Shown: positions 34,658 through 48,509, counted from the stretch's first letter. The stretch: 64,000 bases of DNA from Ascidia mentula (GCA_947561715.1 OX387203.1:11470001-11534000), one strand, 5' to 3'. The notes: generated by a model not told the origin, from the letters alone. Program-made: numbers and translations.

Positions 34658-35626
34658 GCACAAATGCCCGTTGTTTGAAAAGAAAATGTAGATCTGCTGA
34701 TCTGGAAAGGGACATTCTAATGAGCGAATCCACTGAAAGCAGTTCTTCTTCCACGATACCTCTCTTGCAAAAAAAGGTGTCCATAAACCTTGTGCTGATT
34801 TTTATGCATAAAACCGGCACATATTATTCATCTAGTTTTTTAATTGACTGGGGACCTTTGCTTGTGCATTTGCTTATTTTAGTTTACTTTCAACAGGTTC
34901 TTGCCACCCAAGCAGCAAAAACAATGTCACAATGACAGGAGCATGAACTGTCTGAAAACATTGGCATCCTTATCGACAAAACAATAAAGGTGAAGGAAGA
35001 AATGCGGAGGATTGGTGACCGAATTCAGAGAATGGAAACTCTGACAGAAAAAAAACACATGTGTGGCAGAAAAGTTTTTGCCGCAATCAGCTGTCAACGA
35101 AGAACATCTGATGGCTCTACTTACTAAACCAAATGTGAGCTTTCTTTTTACCTAATGCACTGAGGCTTTTGTCTCCATGCTTTACACTGTAAATGACATC
35201 TGCTATACATTTCAATCATTTTGTATGTTGATACTTTTCAAAGGGACAAAGTAAAACTTGCCCAAGTGATGGACATGGACCAACTTCGTGGCACCTTCCG
35301 GAATTCTGTAAAGCTGTTTATGACAAAACACCTGGCTCTTCAATTTTGTTTTGGCGCAGGAAAACAAAAATCCCATTCAAATCACATCCTCTGTTGGCAT
35401 TTATGTTGGGTGAGTCAAATTGCTTTGGAAATCTCACAAGACACGCCACACTGCGGGCCTCATTGTAAAGCCTTCCGATTGTGAAGTTGTCACAACTTTC
35501 ACATATTTAATTCCCACATGTCAAATATTTAATTTCTGTGCACGATAGAATGTTACCAAAATTTTAACTAAATCATATGTTTTATGTTCTGCAGACGCAT
35601 TGAAAGATGGAAGACGCAGGCAGTGA
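34658..35626 (+). pseudogene. Decayed DUF4806-like gene (T copy g)
   Basis: Exon blocks lie at 34658-34776, 34897-35134, 35244-35409 and 35595-35626, with the TGA at 34933-34935. Confidence 0.52.
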
Positions 35627-36107
35627 AATACCAAGAAATCGCCACGGCGGGGAAACGAGTTTTACCTGGAGTTGTTGCCGGAGTGACGAAAGAATATCAA
35701 GAAACGGCAATCAATCCTCAATAAAGCCCACCACGTCCCAGAGTACATAGTTTCCTCGAACAGTGCACTTCAAGTTACTCCGTACTTCCACTGCGCTTGC
35801 CACTGTATTTTTATTTGTGTGTTGTTATTTTCAATAAAATAGTATGTTAATTTAAGTCGTGTTACGTGCGAGACGGTGAAGTAGCGAGTTTGATGAGGTC
35901 ATATTTTGAAAGCAGCCAGGCAATATCATTATGTTCGGTAAACGCACGCCGAAAGCTCGCTCGGCCAAGCTTGGATTTGTTCAATTGTAGAACATACGCC
36001 GAACATATATCCAACATTTAAGTACGGTGAACATGCGTCGCCCAAGCTTGATGCCAAACGTATCTTGACATAAAGTGACAAGGGCCGTGCCTAAATTTAT
36101 GACTGGG

Positions 36108-36935
36108 AAAGCTTGTACTGCTAAAAAATATTTTTTATCGAAAAGTCATATACTGCAAAATGGACAAGTGCTGAAATCTCATAGTTACATACGTTGTGCA
36201 ACCGCAAAAGCAATACTGGAGTATCAGCGTTTTCCACTGTATAATAAAGCTTGTACCGCAAAAAAATATTTTTTATCGAAAAGTCATATACTGCAAAATG
36301 GACAAGTGCTGAAATCTCATAGTTACATACGTTGTGCAACCGCAAAAGCAATACTGGAGTATCAACGTTTTCACTGTATAATAAAGCTTGTACTGCAAAA
36401 AAATTTTTTTTGCCGAAAAGTCATACACTGCAAAATGGACAAGTGCTGAAATCTCATAGTTACATACGTTGTGCAACCGCAAAAGCAATACTGGAGTATC
36501 AGCGTTTTCCACTGTATAATAAAGCTTGTACTGCAAAAAAATATTTTTTATCGAAAGGTCATATACTGCAAAATGGACAAGTGCTGAAATCGCATAGTTA
36601 CATACTTTGTGCAACCGCAAAAGCAATACTGGAGTATCAGCGTTTTCCACTGTATAATAAAGCTTGTACTGCAAAAAAATATTTTTCATCGAAAAGTCAT
36701 ATACTGCAAAATGGACAAGTGCTGAAATCGCATAGTTACATACGTTGTGCAACCGCAAAAGCAATACTGGAGTATCAGCGTTTTCCACTGTATAATAAAG
36801 CTTGTACTGCAAAAAATTATTTTTCTTCGAAAAGTCATACACTGCAAAATGGACAAGTGCTGAAATCTCATAGTTACATACGTTGTGAAGCTGAAAAACA
36901 ATACTGGAGTATCAGCGTTTTCCACTGTATAATAA
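36108..36935. repeat. Satellite block S7: six monomers plus TSD
   Basis: Standard flanking hexamer; monomer 4 is present, unlike S6. Confidence 0.95.
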
Positions 36936-37266
36936 CCCAGTCAAAAATTATCTACCCCTTTAGTATGGGCCTAGCTTGGTTTAAGCTCTGTTTAGTGCGT
37001 TTAAGCTTGACACGGCCAATCAGCACTTATTCGGACGTCAGCCAAACTTATACGTTCGGTTTACGAATGGTGCGCCGTGCTTAAGTTTGCATAATTTCCC
37101 CCTGCGCAAAATAATTTTGAAGTGTAATACGGTGCTTGAAGGTGAGTTTCGTCGGCGGGAGTTTTTCTGTGTATACCTGTGTCACACATATCATATTGTT
37201 TTGTCATAAGGTGGGCATAGAAGCATGAAGTTGATTTTATTTTATTTTGAGGTAGTTTGGTTGTAC

Positions 37267-37537
37267 TGTGGCAACACGCATGTTTTCCCTGGCCTAGTTC
37301 TGACCACGCCGCATGTTTCCTGAAATTCAATACTGGAACACTAGACGGAAAGGATGCAGGCGGAGCTAAGGCTTCCTGCAGAGTTCAAACCAAGCTGCTG
37401 ATACCCTGCTGGACAACCACGTTTTTCCTGAATGTTTGTTATAAAACGCCCTCGTAGTAATTGTTCGATCGCTTAGTCGCTCGTATTCTCTCGGCCCTGT
37501 CGTTATTCTTGCCATCGCGCTGTAAACGTTCGCACGT
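37267..37537 (+). repeat. Left inverted arm of the nested element
   Basis: 271 bp from TGTGGCAACACG to AACGTTCGCACGT. It pairs with 38215-38485. Complementarity stops at 37538. Confidence 0.88.
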
Positions 37538-38214
37538 ATGCCAATAAAACTAACGTTTTAGTTACATGAGTTACTTCAACTAAAGAACCCCTTTGCTTGA
37601 AACAAAAAGAATATAATACACACACACCTACATACATACTGACATAACCATATGGGATAGGCGTTTTACTTGCATAGTATAGTTTCACAGACAAAACATG
37701 CTTTAAGAGCAGTTTGGCTTTAAACGTAGTGACTTATTAATATTGCGTTAAGGCTTATTAAATTACAATTACAGTACCGGGTTATAAATGGTGTTCGATC
37801 ATTACGTCCAGCTCTTTTCTCGCGTCCATCGTGGTTATAGAGCGAGAAGCACTATCTGCCATTCGCCACGAAATTCACTCCTAAACAAGTAAAATTTCGT
37901 GAGAATCACAAAGTGCAATGCAATAGAATATTACCAAAAATAAACGGAACAAACCAACCTGGTAAGAGCAATTGTGATCACGTCGAGCAAGGTCACCAGT
38001 GCAGCGTACAAGTAGGATTCCCAGTCGCTGCTTTGCTAAAGCTAAAGTCTGTTTGCGTGTTCTTGCTGATATAGACTACTGAATTAAAAGCTCCGTGAAC
38101 AGACTTCTTTATTAATGGAAACACACGATTGCAATTACCAGGTGGCTTAAGTTTAACTAGTTTCAAGCACGTTTAACACGTGACTGAATTGCAGCGAATT
38201 TAACTATTAAAAGA

Positions 38215-38485
38215 ACGTGCGAACGTTTACAGCGCGATGGCAAGAATAACGACAGGGCCGAGAGAATACGAGCGACTAAGCGATCGAACAATTACTACGA
38301 GGGCGTTTTATAACAAACATTCAGGAAAAACGTGGTTGTCCAGCAGGGTATCAGCAGCTTGGTTTGAACTCTGCAGGAAGCCTTAGCTCCGCCTGCATCC
38401 TTTCCGTCTAGTGTTCCAGTATTGAATTTCAGGAAACATGCGGCGTGGTCAGAACTAGGCCAGGGAAAACATGCGTGTTGCCACA
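38215..38485 (-). repeat. Right inverted arm of the nested element
   Basis: Reverse complement of 37267-37537. It begins ACGTGCGAACGTT and ends GTTGCCACA. Confidence 0.88.
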
Positions 38486-38835
38486 GTACCTCTCTTGGTG
38501 AGTTCTGCCGTGGGGTTGTGACACCTGCAGTTTTGGAGAGCAAATTATTGTCAGTGATTTTTACCATAATATTTGTTGATTTTGCGAGCTAACTAAAATG
38601 TTTGTTTTTTTAAATATTACAAAGCGAAGCTGATGCGTTGATTCGTCATGGTTGGATGAACAACAAGCAGGCAGGGCAGGCTAGGAGGCTTGGCTTTCTC
38701 CTAACCCTAACTGCGTAATGAGTTTGTTCTAATGACTTGACGGCGGGAAACCTTGTCTAAATTGACAGGTGGTTTACGACAGCAGTTGTTTTATGTCAGG
38801 TATTTCTGTTTAATATACTTGCGACTCAAATTTTG

Positions 38836-39898
38836 ATCAAGGGTGAATACTTTGCCAATCGGGTTTGCAAGTTGGGAATAAATGCTGCAAATCGAACAGA
38901 TGCAGATTTTTTCCATCATGTTGATGGCAAACACCATGTTCGCACCTAAGTGCTTGCTGCTTTTAATGCGGAACTGTTAGGTGGATTTGTCCTGGATTAA
39001 ACGCATCTTGCATGTTTGGGTGTAATGCGTCGATTGTTAATCTGGTGGAGGGGTAGACCACGCCAGTTGCAAGTTCAGCTTTCTTCAACTGTTGTCATGT
39101 TAACGTCACCACAACCTTACAAAATATAAGGAAGTGGTGGTGCTGTTAAAAGATAAAAATTTGCTGTGCCATAAACGTATTGTCATTTTCTGCATTTTTC
39201 TTTAGCTATGAGAAGTTTGTTGTCGCCAAACATTAACACACATGAGTTTTCGTTATGTGTCCAAATGCTAAAAGACTTTGTTAGCAAATCTTCACATATT
39301 TATGGTAAAGCATTTGTCAGTTACAATGTTCATTGTTTGATCCACTTGTGTAATGATTATGAAAAACATGGTTCATTGGAAAACATTGGCTGTTTTCAAT
39401 TTGAAAATTACTTGGGTTGTTTGAAAAAAAGTTTGAAATCTGGCTACAAACCTATGCAACAAATTGCAAGATTTGCATTTTATGAAAACCAAACTTCCCA
39501 TTATATGTTTCCTATTTCCATATGATATCCCCTCGCAAAACTGTCAAAGCAATAGTGCAAATTAACCAAATAGTAAATTTCCCTCCAAGTGTTCCTTTCA
39601 CACACAATAACAAGGTTTGTGGATTGGCCAATAGCAATTTTACAACAAAAATCAGCGACTCGACCATTTCACAAAGCAATGATATTTATCGACTTTGTGA
39701 CATTTACACTATTGATTCTTGGTTGCATATTGTCGTTCAAAAACAATTGTCGTCTTTTCAAAAAACCTTGTCAACTTAAAACATGTCGGAATTTACAAAG
39801 TGTGTGGTTTTTATGGGGATAATGATCAAATTAGAAGGTGCATTCTGTTGCCATATAAAGGACATTTTGTTGCCATTAATTTGCTTGATGCCACATGA
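38836..39898 (+). pseudogene. Decayed transposase remnant (T copy h)
   Basis: Lies downstream of the nested insertion and is not affected by it. Stops at 38947-38949 and 38998-39000; open block at 39208-39525. Confidence 0.7.
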
Positions 39899-40164
39899 TA
39901 TATCTGCATGTATGTTTGTTTCTTCCACAGTACATTAGAATGAAAAATTTTGTTTGTATAAAATCCCCAAAGGCTGGATGGTCGGCACCAATGCATGTAA
40001 GTGGACACCCATCAATTTGGATGTATAAAGATTCTTGAAAAATGAAATTTCTGTGGATGCAGCTTGGCAGACGTGTCCTTCCACCATTCTTTGTGAAGGG
40101 AGTAAGTTGTGTATTTGTGCCAAATAATTGTGCATTTTTGTTTCATGCACTTTGTTCTTTTCAG

Positions 40165-41133
40165 GCACAAATGCCCGTTGTTTGAAAAGAAAATGTAGAT
40201 CTGCTGATCTGGAAAGGGACATTCTAATGAGCGAATCCACTGAAAGCAGTTCTTCTTCCACGATACCTCTCTTGCAAAAAAAGGTGTCCATAAACCTTGT
40301 GCTGATTTTTATGCATAAAACCGGCACATATTATTCATCTAGTTTTTTAATTGACTGGGGACCTTTGCTTGTGCATTTGCTTATTTTAGTTTACTTTCAA
40401 CAGGTTCTTGCCACCCAAGCAGCAAAAACAATGTCACAATGACAGGAGCATGAACTGTCTGAAAACATTGGCATCCTTATCGACAAAACAATAAAGGTGA
40501 AGGAAGAAATGCGGAGGATTGGTGACCGAATTCAGAGAATGGAAACTCTGACAGAAAAAAAACACATGTGTGGCAGAAAAGTTTTTGCCGCAATCAGCTG
40601 TCAACGAAGAACATCTGATGGCTCTACTTACTAAACCAAATGTGAGCTTTCTTTTTACCTAATGCACTGAGGCTTTTGTCTCCATGCTTTACACTGTAAA
40701 TGACATCTGCTATACATTTCAATCATTTTGTATGTTGATACTTTTCAAAGGGACAAAGTAAAACTTGCCCAAGTGATGGACATGGACCAACTTCGTGGCA
40801 CCTTCCGGAATTCTGTAAAGCTGTTTATGACAAAACACCTGGCTCTTCAATTTTGTTTTGGCGCAGGAAAACAAAAATCCCATTCAAATCACATCCTCTG
40901 TTGGCATTTATGTTGGGTGAGTCAAATTGCTTTGGAAATCTCACAAGACACGCCACACTGCGGGCCTCATTGTAAAGCCTTCCGATTGTGAAGTTGTCAC
41001 AACTTTCACATATTTAATTCCCACATGTCAAATATTTAATTTCTGTGCACGATAGAATGTTACCAAAATTTTAACTAAATCATATGTTTTATGTTCTGCA
41101 GACGCATTGAAAGATGGAAGACGCAGGCAGTGA
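40165..41133 (+). pseudogene. Decayed DUF4806-like gene (T copy h)
   Basis: Exon blocks lie at 40165-40283, 40404-40641, 40751-40916 and 41102-41133, with the TGA at 40440-40442. Confidence 0.52.
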
Positions 41134-41614
41134 AATACCAAGAAATCGCCACGGCGGGGAAACGAGTTTTACCTGGAGTTGTTGCCGGAGTGACGAAAGA
41201 ATATCAAGAAACGGCAATCAATCCTCAATAAAGCCCACCACGTCCCAGAGTACATAGTTTCCTCGAACAGTGCACTTCAAGTTACTCCGTACTTCCACTG
41301 CGCTTGCCACTGTATTTTTATTTGTGTGTTGTTATTTTCAATAAAATAGTATGTTAATTTAAGTCGTGTTACGTGCGAGACGGTGAAGTAGCGAGTTTGA
41401 TGAGGTCATATTTTGAAAGCAGCCAGGCAATATCATTATGTTCGGTAAACGCACGCCGAAAGCTCGCTCGGCCAAGCTTGGATTTGTTCAATTGTAGAAC
41501 ATACGCCGAACATATATCCAACATTTAAGTACGGTGAACATGCGTCGCCCAAGCTTGATGCCAAACGTATCTTGACATAAAGTGACAAGGGCCGTGCCTA
41601 AATTTATGACTGGG

Positions 41615-43686
41615 AAAGCTTGTACTGCTAAAAAATATTTTTTATCGAAAAGTCATATACTGCAAAATGGACAAGTGCTGAAATCTCATAGTTACATACG
41701 TTGTGCAACCGCAAAAGCAATACTGGAGTATCAGCGTTTTCCACTGTATAATAAAGCTTGTACCGCAAAAAAATATTTTTTATCGAAAAGTCATATACTG
41801 CAAAATGGACAAGTGCTGAAATCTCATAGTTACATACGTTGTGCAACCGCAAAAGCAATACTGGAGTATCAGCGTTTTCCACTGTATAATAAAGCTTGTA
41901 CTGCAAAAAATTATTTTTTGTCGAAAAGTCATACACTGCAAAATGGACAAGTGCTGAAATCTCATAGTTACATACGTTGTGCAACCGCAAAAGCAATACT
42001 GGAGTATCAGCGTTTTCCACTGTATAATAAAGCTTGTACTGCAAAAAAATATTTTTTATCGAAAAGTCATATACTGCAAAATGGACAAGTGCTGAAATCG
42101 CATAGTTACATACGTTGTGCAACCGCAAAAGCAATACTGGAGTATCAGCGTTTTCCACTGTATAATAAAGCTTGTACTGCAAAAAATTATTTTTTGTCGA
42201 AAAGTCATACACTGCAAAATGGACAAGTGCTGAAATCACAAAGTTACATACGTTGTGCAACCGCAAAAGCAATACTGGAGTATCAGCGTTTTCCACTGTA
42301 TAATAAAGCTTGTACTGCAAAAAAATATTTTTTATCGAAAAGTCATATACTGCAAAATGGACAAGTGCTGAAATCGCATAGTTACATACGTTGTGCAACC
42401 GCAAAAGCAATACTGGAGTATCAGCGTTTTCCACTGTATAATAAAGCTTGTACTGCAAAAAATTTTTTTTTGTCGAAAAGTCATACACTGCAAAATGGAC
42501 AAGTGCTGAAATCTCATAGTTACATACGTTGTGCAACCGCAAAAGCAATACTGGAGTATCAGCGTTTTCCACTGTATAATAAAAAGCTTGTACTGCAAAA
42601 AAATATTTTTTATCGAAAAGTCATATACTGCAAAATGGACAAGTGCTGAAATCGCATAGTTACATACGTTGTGCAACCGCAAAAGCAATACTGGAGCATC
42701 AGCGTTTTCCACTGCATGATAAAGCTTGTACTGAAAAAAATTATTTTTCATCGAAAAGTCATATACTGCAAAATGGACAAGTGCTGAAATTGCACAGTTA
42801 CATACGTTGTGCAACCGCAAAAGCAATGCTGGAGTATCAGCGTTTTCCACTATATAATAAAGCTTGTACTGCAAAAAAATATTTTTCATCGAAAAATCAT
42901 ATACTGCAAAATGGACAAGTGCTGAAATCTCATAGTTACATACGTTGAGCAACCGCAAAAGCAATACTGGAGTATCAGCGTTTTCCACTGTATAATAAAG
43001 CTTGTACTGCAAAAAAATATTTTTATCGAAAAGTCATATACTGCAAAATGGACAAGTGCTGAAATCTCATAGTTACATACGTTGTGCAACCGCAAAAGCA
43101 ATACTGGAGTATCAACGTTTTTCACTGTATAATAAAGCTTGTACTGCAAAAAATTTTTTTTTGTCGAAAAGTCATACACTGCAAAATGGACAAGTGCTGA
43201 AATCTCATAGTTACATACGTTGTGCAACCGCAAAAGCAATACTGGAGTATCAGCGTTTACCACTGTATAATAAAGCTTGTACTGCAAAAAAATATTTTTT
43301 ATCGAAAGGTCATATACTGCAAAATGGACAAGTGCTGAAATCGCATAGTTACATACGTTGTGCAACCGCAAAAGCAATACTGGAGTATCAGCGTTTTCCA
43401 CTGTATAATAAAGCTTGTACTGCAAAAAAATATTTTTCATCGAAAAGTCATATACTGCAAAATGGACAAGTGCTGAAATCGCATAGTTACATACGTTGTG
43501 CAACCGCAAAAGCAATACTGGAGTATCAGCGTTTTCCACTGTATAATAAAGCTTGTACTGCAAAAAATTATTTTTCTTCGAAAAGTCATACACTGCAAAA
43601 TGGACAAGTGCTGAAATCTCATAGTTACATACGTTGTGAAGCTGAAAAACAATACTGGAGTATCAGCGTTTTCCACTGTATAATAA
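41615..43686. repeat. Satellite block S8: 15 monomers, a contracted relative of S4
   Basis: 2072 bp. It begins with flanking monomers 1 and 2 (TACTGCTAAAA, GTACCGC), passes into A-B dimers, then through rare monomers also seen in S4: the five-A junction (42581-42585), CTGGAGCATCAGCG, ATTGCACAGTTAC and TTGAGCAACC (near 42945). It finishes (43002-43686) with the same diverged terminal hexamer as S4 at 23537-24221. It reads as S4 with most of the interior removed. Confidence 0.92.
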
Positions 43687-44363
43687 CCCAGTCAAAAATT
43701 ATCTACCCCTTTAGTATGGGCCTAGCTTGGTTTAAGCTCTGTTTAGTGCGTTTAAGCTTGACACGGCCAATCAGCACTTATTCGGACGTCAGCCAAACTT
43801 ATACGTTCGGTTTACGAATGGTGCGCCGTGCTTAAGTTTGCATAATTTCCCCCTGCGCAAAATAATTTTGAAGTGTAATACGGTGCTTGAAGGTGAGTTT
43901 CGTCGGCGGGAGTTTTTCTGTGTATACCTGTGTCACACATATCATATTGTTTTGTCATAAGGTGGGCATAGAAGCATGAAGTTGATTTTATTTTATTTTG
44001 AGGTAGTTTGGTTGTACCTCTCTTGGTGAGTTCTGCCGTGGGGTTGTGACACCTGCAGTTTTGGAGAGCAAATTATTGTCAGTGATTTTTACCATAATAT
44101 TTGTTGATTTTGCGAGCTAACTAAAATGTTTGTTTTTTTAAATATTACAAAGCGAAGCTGATGCGTTGATTCGTCATGGTTGGATGAACAACAAGCAGGC
44201 AGGGCAGGCTAGGAGGCTTGGCTTTCTCCTAACCCTAACTGCGTAATGAGTTTGTTCTAATGACTTGACGGCGGGAAACCTTGTCTAAATTGACAGGTGG
44301 TTTACGACAGCAGTTGTTTTATGTCAGGTATTTCTGTTTAATATACTTGCGACTCAAATTTTG

Positions 44364-45426
44364 ATCAAGGGTGAATACTTTGCCAATCGGGTTTGCAAGT
44401 TGGGAATAAATGCTGCAAATCGAACAGATGCAGATTTTTTCCATCATGTTGATGGCAAACACCATGTTCGCACCTAAGTGCTTGCTGCTTTTAATGCGGA
44501 ACTGTTAGGTGGATTTGTCCTGGATTAAACGCATCTTGCATGTTTGGGTGTAATGCGTCGATTGTTAATCTGGTGGAGGGGTAGACCACGCCAGTTGCAA
44601 GTTCAGCTTTCTTCAACTGTTGTCATGTTAACGTCACCACAACCTTACAAAATATAAGGAAGTGGTGGTGCTGTTAAAAGATAAAAATTTGCTGTGCCAT
44701 AAACGTATTGTCATTTTCTGCATTTTTCTTTAGCTATGAGAAGTTTGTTGTCGCCAAACATTAACACACATGAGTTTTCGTTATGTGTCCAAATGCTAAA
44801 AGACTTTGTTAGCAAATCTTCACATATTTATGGTAAAGCATTTGTCAGTTACAATGTTCATTGTTTGATCCACTTGTGTAATGATTATGAAAAACATGGT
44901 TCATTGGAAAACATTGGCTGTTTTCAATTTGAAAATTACTTGGGTTGTTTGAAAAAAAGTTTGAAATCTGGCTACAAACCTATGCAACAAATTGCAAGAT
45001 TTGCATTTTATGAAAACCAAACTTCCCATTATATGTTTCCTATTTCCATATGATATCCCCTCGCAAAACTGTCAAAGCAATAGTGCAAATTAACCAAATA
45101 GTAAATTTCCCTCCAAGTGTTCCTTTCACACACAATAACAAGGTTTGTGGATTGGCCAATAGCAATTTTACAACAAAAATCAGCGACTCGACCATTTCAC
45201 AAAGCAATGATATTTATCGACTTTGTGACATTTACACTATTGATTCTTGGTTGCATATTGTCGTTCAAAAACAATTGTCGTCTTTTCAAAAAACCTTGTC
45301 AACTTAAAACATGTCGGAATTTACAAAGTGTGTGGTTTTTATGGGGATAATGATCAAATTAGAAGGTGCATTCTGTTGCCATATAAAGGACATTTTGTTG
45401 CCATTAATTTGCTTGATGCCACATGA
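44364..45426 (+). pseudogene. Decayed transposase remnant (T copy i)
   Basis: Stops at 44475-44477 and 44526-44528; open block at 44736-45053. Confidence 0.7.
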
Positions 45427-45692
45427 TATATCTGCATGTATGTTTGTTTCTTCCACAGTACATTAGAATGAAAAATTTTGTTTGTATAAAATCCCCAAAG
45501 GCTGGATGGTCGGCACCAATGCATGTAAGTGGACACCCATCAATTTGGATGTATAAAGATTCTTGAAAAATGAAATTTCTGTGGATGCAGCTTGGCAGAC
45601 GTGTCCTTCCACCATTCTTTGTGAAGGGAGTAAGTTGTGTATTTGTGCCAAATAATTGTGCATTTTTGTTTCATGCACTTTGTTCTTTTCAG

Positions 45693-46661
45693 GCACAAAT
45701 GCCCGTTGTTTGAAAAGAAAATGTAGATCTGCTGATCTGGAAAGGGACATTCTAATGAGCGAATCCACTGAAAGCAGTTCTTCTTCCACGATACCTCTCT
45801 TGCAAAAAAAGGTGTCCATAAACCTTGTGCTGATTTTTATGCATAAAACCGGCACATATTATTCATCTAGTTTTTTAATTGACTGGGGACCTTTGCTTGT
45901 GCATTTGCTTATTTTAGTTTACTTTCAACAGGTTCTTGCCACCCAAGCAGCAAAAACAATGTCACAATGACAGGAGCATGAACTGTCTGAAAACATTGGC
46001 ATCCTTATCGACAAAACAATAAAGGTGAAGGAAGAAATGCGGAGGATTGGTGACCGAATTCAGAGAATGGAAACTCTGACAGAAAAAAAACACATGTGTG
46101 GCAGAAAAGTTTTTGCCGCAATCAGCTGTCAACGAAGAACATCTGATGGCTCTACTTACTAAACCAAATGTGAGCTTTCTTTTTACCTAATGCACTGAGG
46201 CTTTTGTCTCCATGCTTTACACTGTAAATGACATCTGCTATACATTTCAATCATTTTGTATGTTGATACTTTTCAAAGGGACAAAGTAAAACTTGCCCAA
46301 GTGATGGACATGGACCAACTTCGTGGCACCTTCCGGAATTCTGTAAAGCTGTTTATGACAAAACACCTGGCTCTTCAATTTTGTTTTGGCGCAGGAAAAC
46401 AAAAATCCCATTCAAATCACATCCTCTGTTGGCATTTATGTTGGGTGAGTCAAATTGCTTTGGAAATCTCACAAGACACGCCACACTGCGGGCCTCATTG
46501 TAAAGCCTTCCGATTGTGAAGTTGTCACAACTTTCACATATTTAATTCCCACATGTCAAATATTTAATTTCTGTGCACGATAGAATGTTACCAAAATTTT
46601 AACTAAATCATATGTTTTATGTTCTGCAGACGCATTGAAAGATGGAAGACGCAGGCAGTGA
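45693..46661 (+). pseudogene. Decayed DUF4806-like gene (T copy i)
   Basis: Exon blocks lie at 45693-45811, 45932-46169, 46279-46444 and 46630-46661, with the TGA at 45968-45970. Confidence 0.52.
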
Positions 46662-47142
46662 AATACCAAGAAATCGCCACGGCGGGGAAACGAGTTTTAC
46701 CTGGAGTTGTTGCCGGAGTGACGAAAGAATATCAAGAAACGGCAATCAATCCTCAATAAAGCCCACCACGTCCCAGAGTACATAGTTTCCTCGAACAGTG
46801 CACTTCAAGTTACTCCGTACTTCCACTGCGCTTGCCACTGTATTTTTATTTGTGTGTTGTTATTTTCAATAAAATAGTATGTTAATTTAAGTCGTGTTAC
46901 GTGCGAGACGGTGAAGTAGCGAGTTTGATGAGGTCATATTTTGAAAGCAGCCAGGCAATATCATTATGTTCGGTAAACGCACGCCGAAAGCTCGCTCGGC
47001 CAAGCTTGGATTTGTTCAATTGTAGAACATACGCCGAACATATATCCAACATTTAAGTACGGTGAACATGCGTCGCCCAAGCTTGATGCCAAACGTATCT
47101 TGACATAAAGTGACAAGGGCCGTGCCTAAATTTATGACTGGG

Positions 47143-47832
47143 AAAGCTTGTACTGCTAAAAAATATTTTTTATCGAAAAGTCATATACTGCAAAATGGAC
47201 AAGTGCTGAAATCTCATAGTTACATACGTTGTGCAACCGCAAAAGCAATACTGGAGTATCAGCGTTTTCCACTGTATAATAAAGCTTGTACCGCAAAAAA
47301 ATATTTTTTATCGAAAAGTCATATACTGCAAAATGGACAAGTGCTGAAATCTCATAGTTACATACGTTGTGCAACCGCAAAAGCAATACTGGAGTATCAA
47401 CGTTTTCACTGTATAATAAAGCTTGTACTGCAAAAAAATTTTTTTTGCCGAAAAGTCATACACTGCAAAATGGACAAGTGCTGAAATCTCATAGTTACAT
47501 ACGTTGTGCAACCGCAAAAGCAATACTGGAGTATCAGCGTTTTCCACTGTATAATAAAGCTTGTACTGCAAAAAAATATTTTTCATCGAAAAGTCATATA
47601 CTGCAAAATGGACAAGTGCTGAAATCGCATAGTTACATACGTTGTGCAACCGCAAAAGCAATACTGGAGTATCAGCGTTTTCCACTGTATAATAAAGCTT
47701 GTACTGCAAAAAATTATTTTTCTTCGAAAAGTCATACACTGCAAAATGGACAAGTGCTGAAATCTCATAGTTACATACGTTGTGAAGCTGAAAAACAATA
47801 CTGGAGTATCAGCGTTTTCCACTGTATAATAA
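47143..47832. repeat. Satellite block S9: five monomers (monomer 4 lost)
   Basis: 690 bp with the same missing monomer as S6. Confidence 0.93.
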
Positions 47833-48509
47833 CCCAGTCAAAAATTATCTACCCCTTTAGTATGGGCCTAGCTTGGTTTAAGCTCTGTTTAGTGCGTTTA
47901 AGCTTGACACGGCCAATCAGCACTTATTCGGACGTCAGCCAAACTTATACGTTCGGTTTACGAATGGTGCGCCGTGCTTAAGTTTGCATAATTTCCCCCT
48001 GCGCAAAATAATTTTGAAGTGTAATACGGTGCTTGAAGGTGAGTTTCGTCGGCGGGAGTTTTTCTGTGTATACCTGTGTCACACATATCATATTGTTTTG
48101 TCATAAGGTGGGCATAGAAGCATGAAGTTGATTTTATTTTATTTTGAGGTAGTTTGGTTGTACCTCTCTTGGTGAGTTCTGCCGTGGGGTTGTGACACCT
48201 GCAGTTTTGGAGAGCAAATTATTGTCAGTGATTTTTACCATAATATTTGTTGATTTTGCGAGCTAACTAAAATGTTTGTTTTTTTAAATATTACAAAGCG
48301 AAGCTGATGCGTTGATTCGTCATGGTTGGATGAACAACAAGCAGGCAGGGCAGGCTAGGAGGCTTGGCTTTCTCCTAACCCTAACTGCGTAATGAGTTTG
48401 TTCTAATGACTTGACGGCGGGAAACCTTGTCTAAATTGACAGGTGGTTTACGACAGCAGTTGTTTTATGTCAGGTATTTCTGTTTAATATACTTGCGACT
48501 CAAATTTTG

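Larger units (their letters stand above)
32652..36107 (+). mobile_element. T copy g: complete 3456-bp transposon
   Basis: Intact termini; preceded by the five-monomer block S6 and followed by the full hexamer S7. Confidence 0.9.
37267..38485. mobile_element. Nested 1219-bp non-autonomous element with 271-bp perfect inverted repeats
   Basis: It starts TGTGGCAACACGCATG and ends CATGCGTGTTGCCACA. GTAC at 37263-37266 and 38486-38489 is a 4-bp TSD, since other T copies have a single GTAC here. The arms (37267-37537 and 38215-38485) appear perfectly complementary wherever I compared them. The 677-bp core (37538-38214) has no recognisable protein or RNA, only a short ACACAC-type tract near 37618. 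Size, long arms and lack of coding fit a foldback/MITE-like passenger mobilised by another element. A 4-bp TSD is known for several superfamilies, and I cannot choose one from the TIR. Confidence 0.88.
36936..41614 (+). mobile_element. T copy h: transposon interrupted by a nested element
   Basis: Spans 4679 bp, that is 3456 bp of T plus 1223 bp (a 1219-bp insertion and a 4-bp TSD). The interruption falls 331 bp into T, in the non-coding leader, after GGTTGTAC. Both outer termini are intact. It is the only T copy in the window with this insertion. Confidence 0.92.
43687..47142 (+). mobile_element. T copy i: complete 3456-bp transposon
   Basis: Intact termini; preceded by the 15-monomer block and followed by a five-monomer block. 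Confidence 0.9.

Noticed and set aside
37538..38214. A gene or tRNA in the core of the nested element
   Set aside because: Only short frames with no known motifs, and no cloverleaf with A and B boxes could be recognised by eye.
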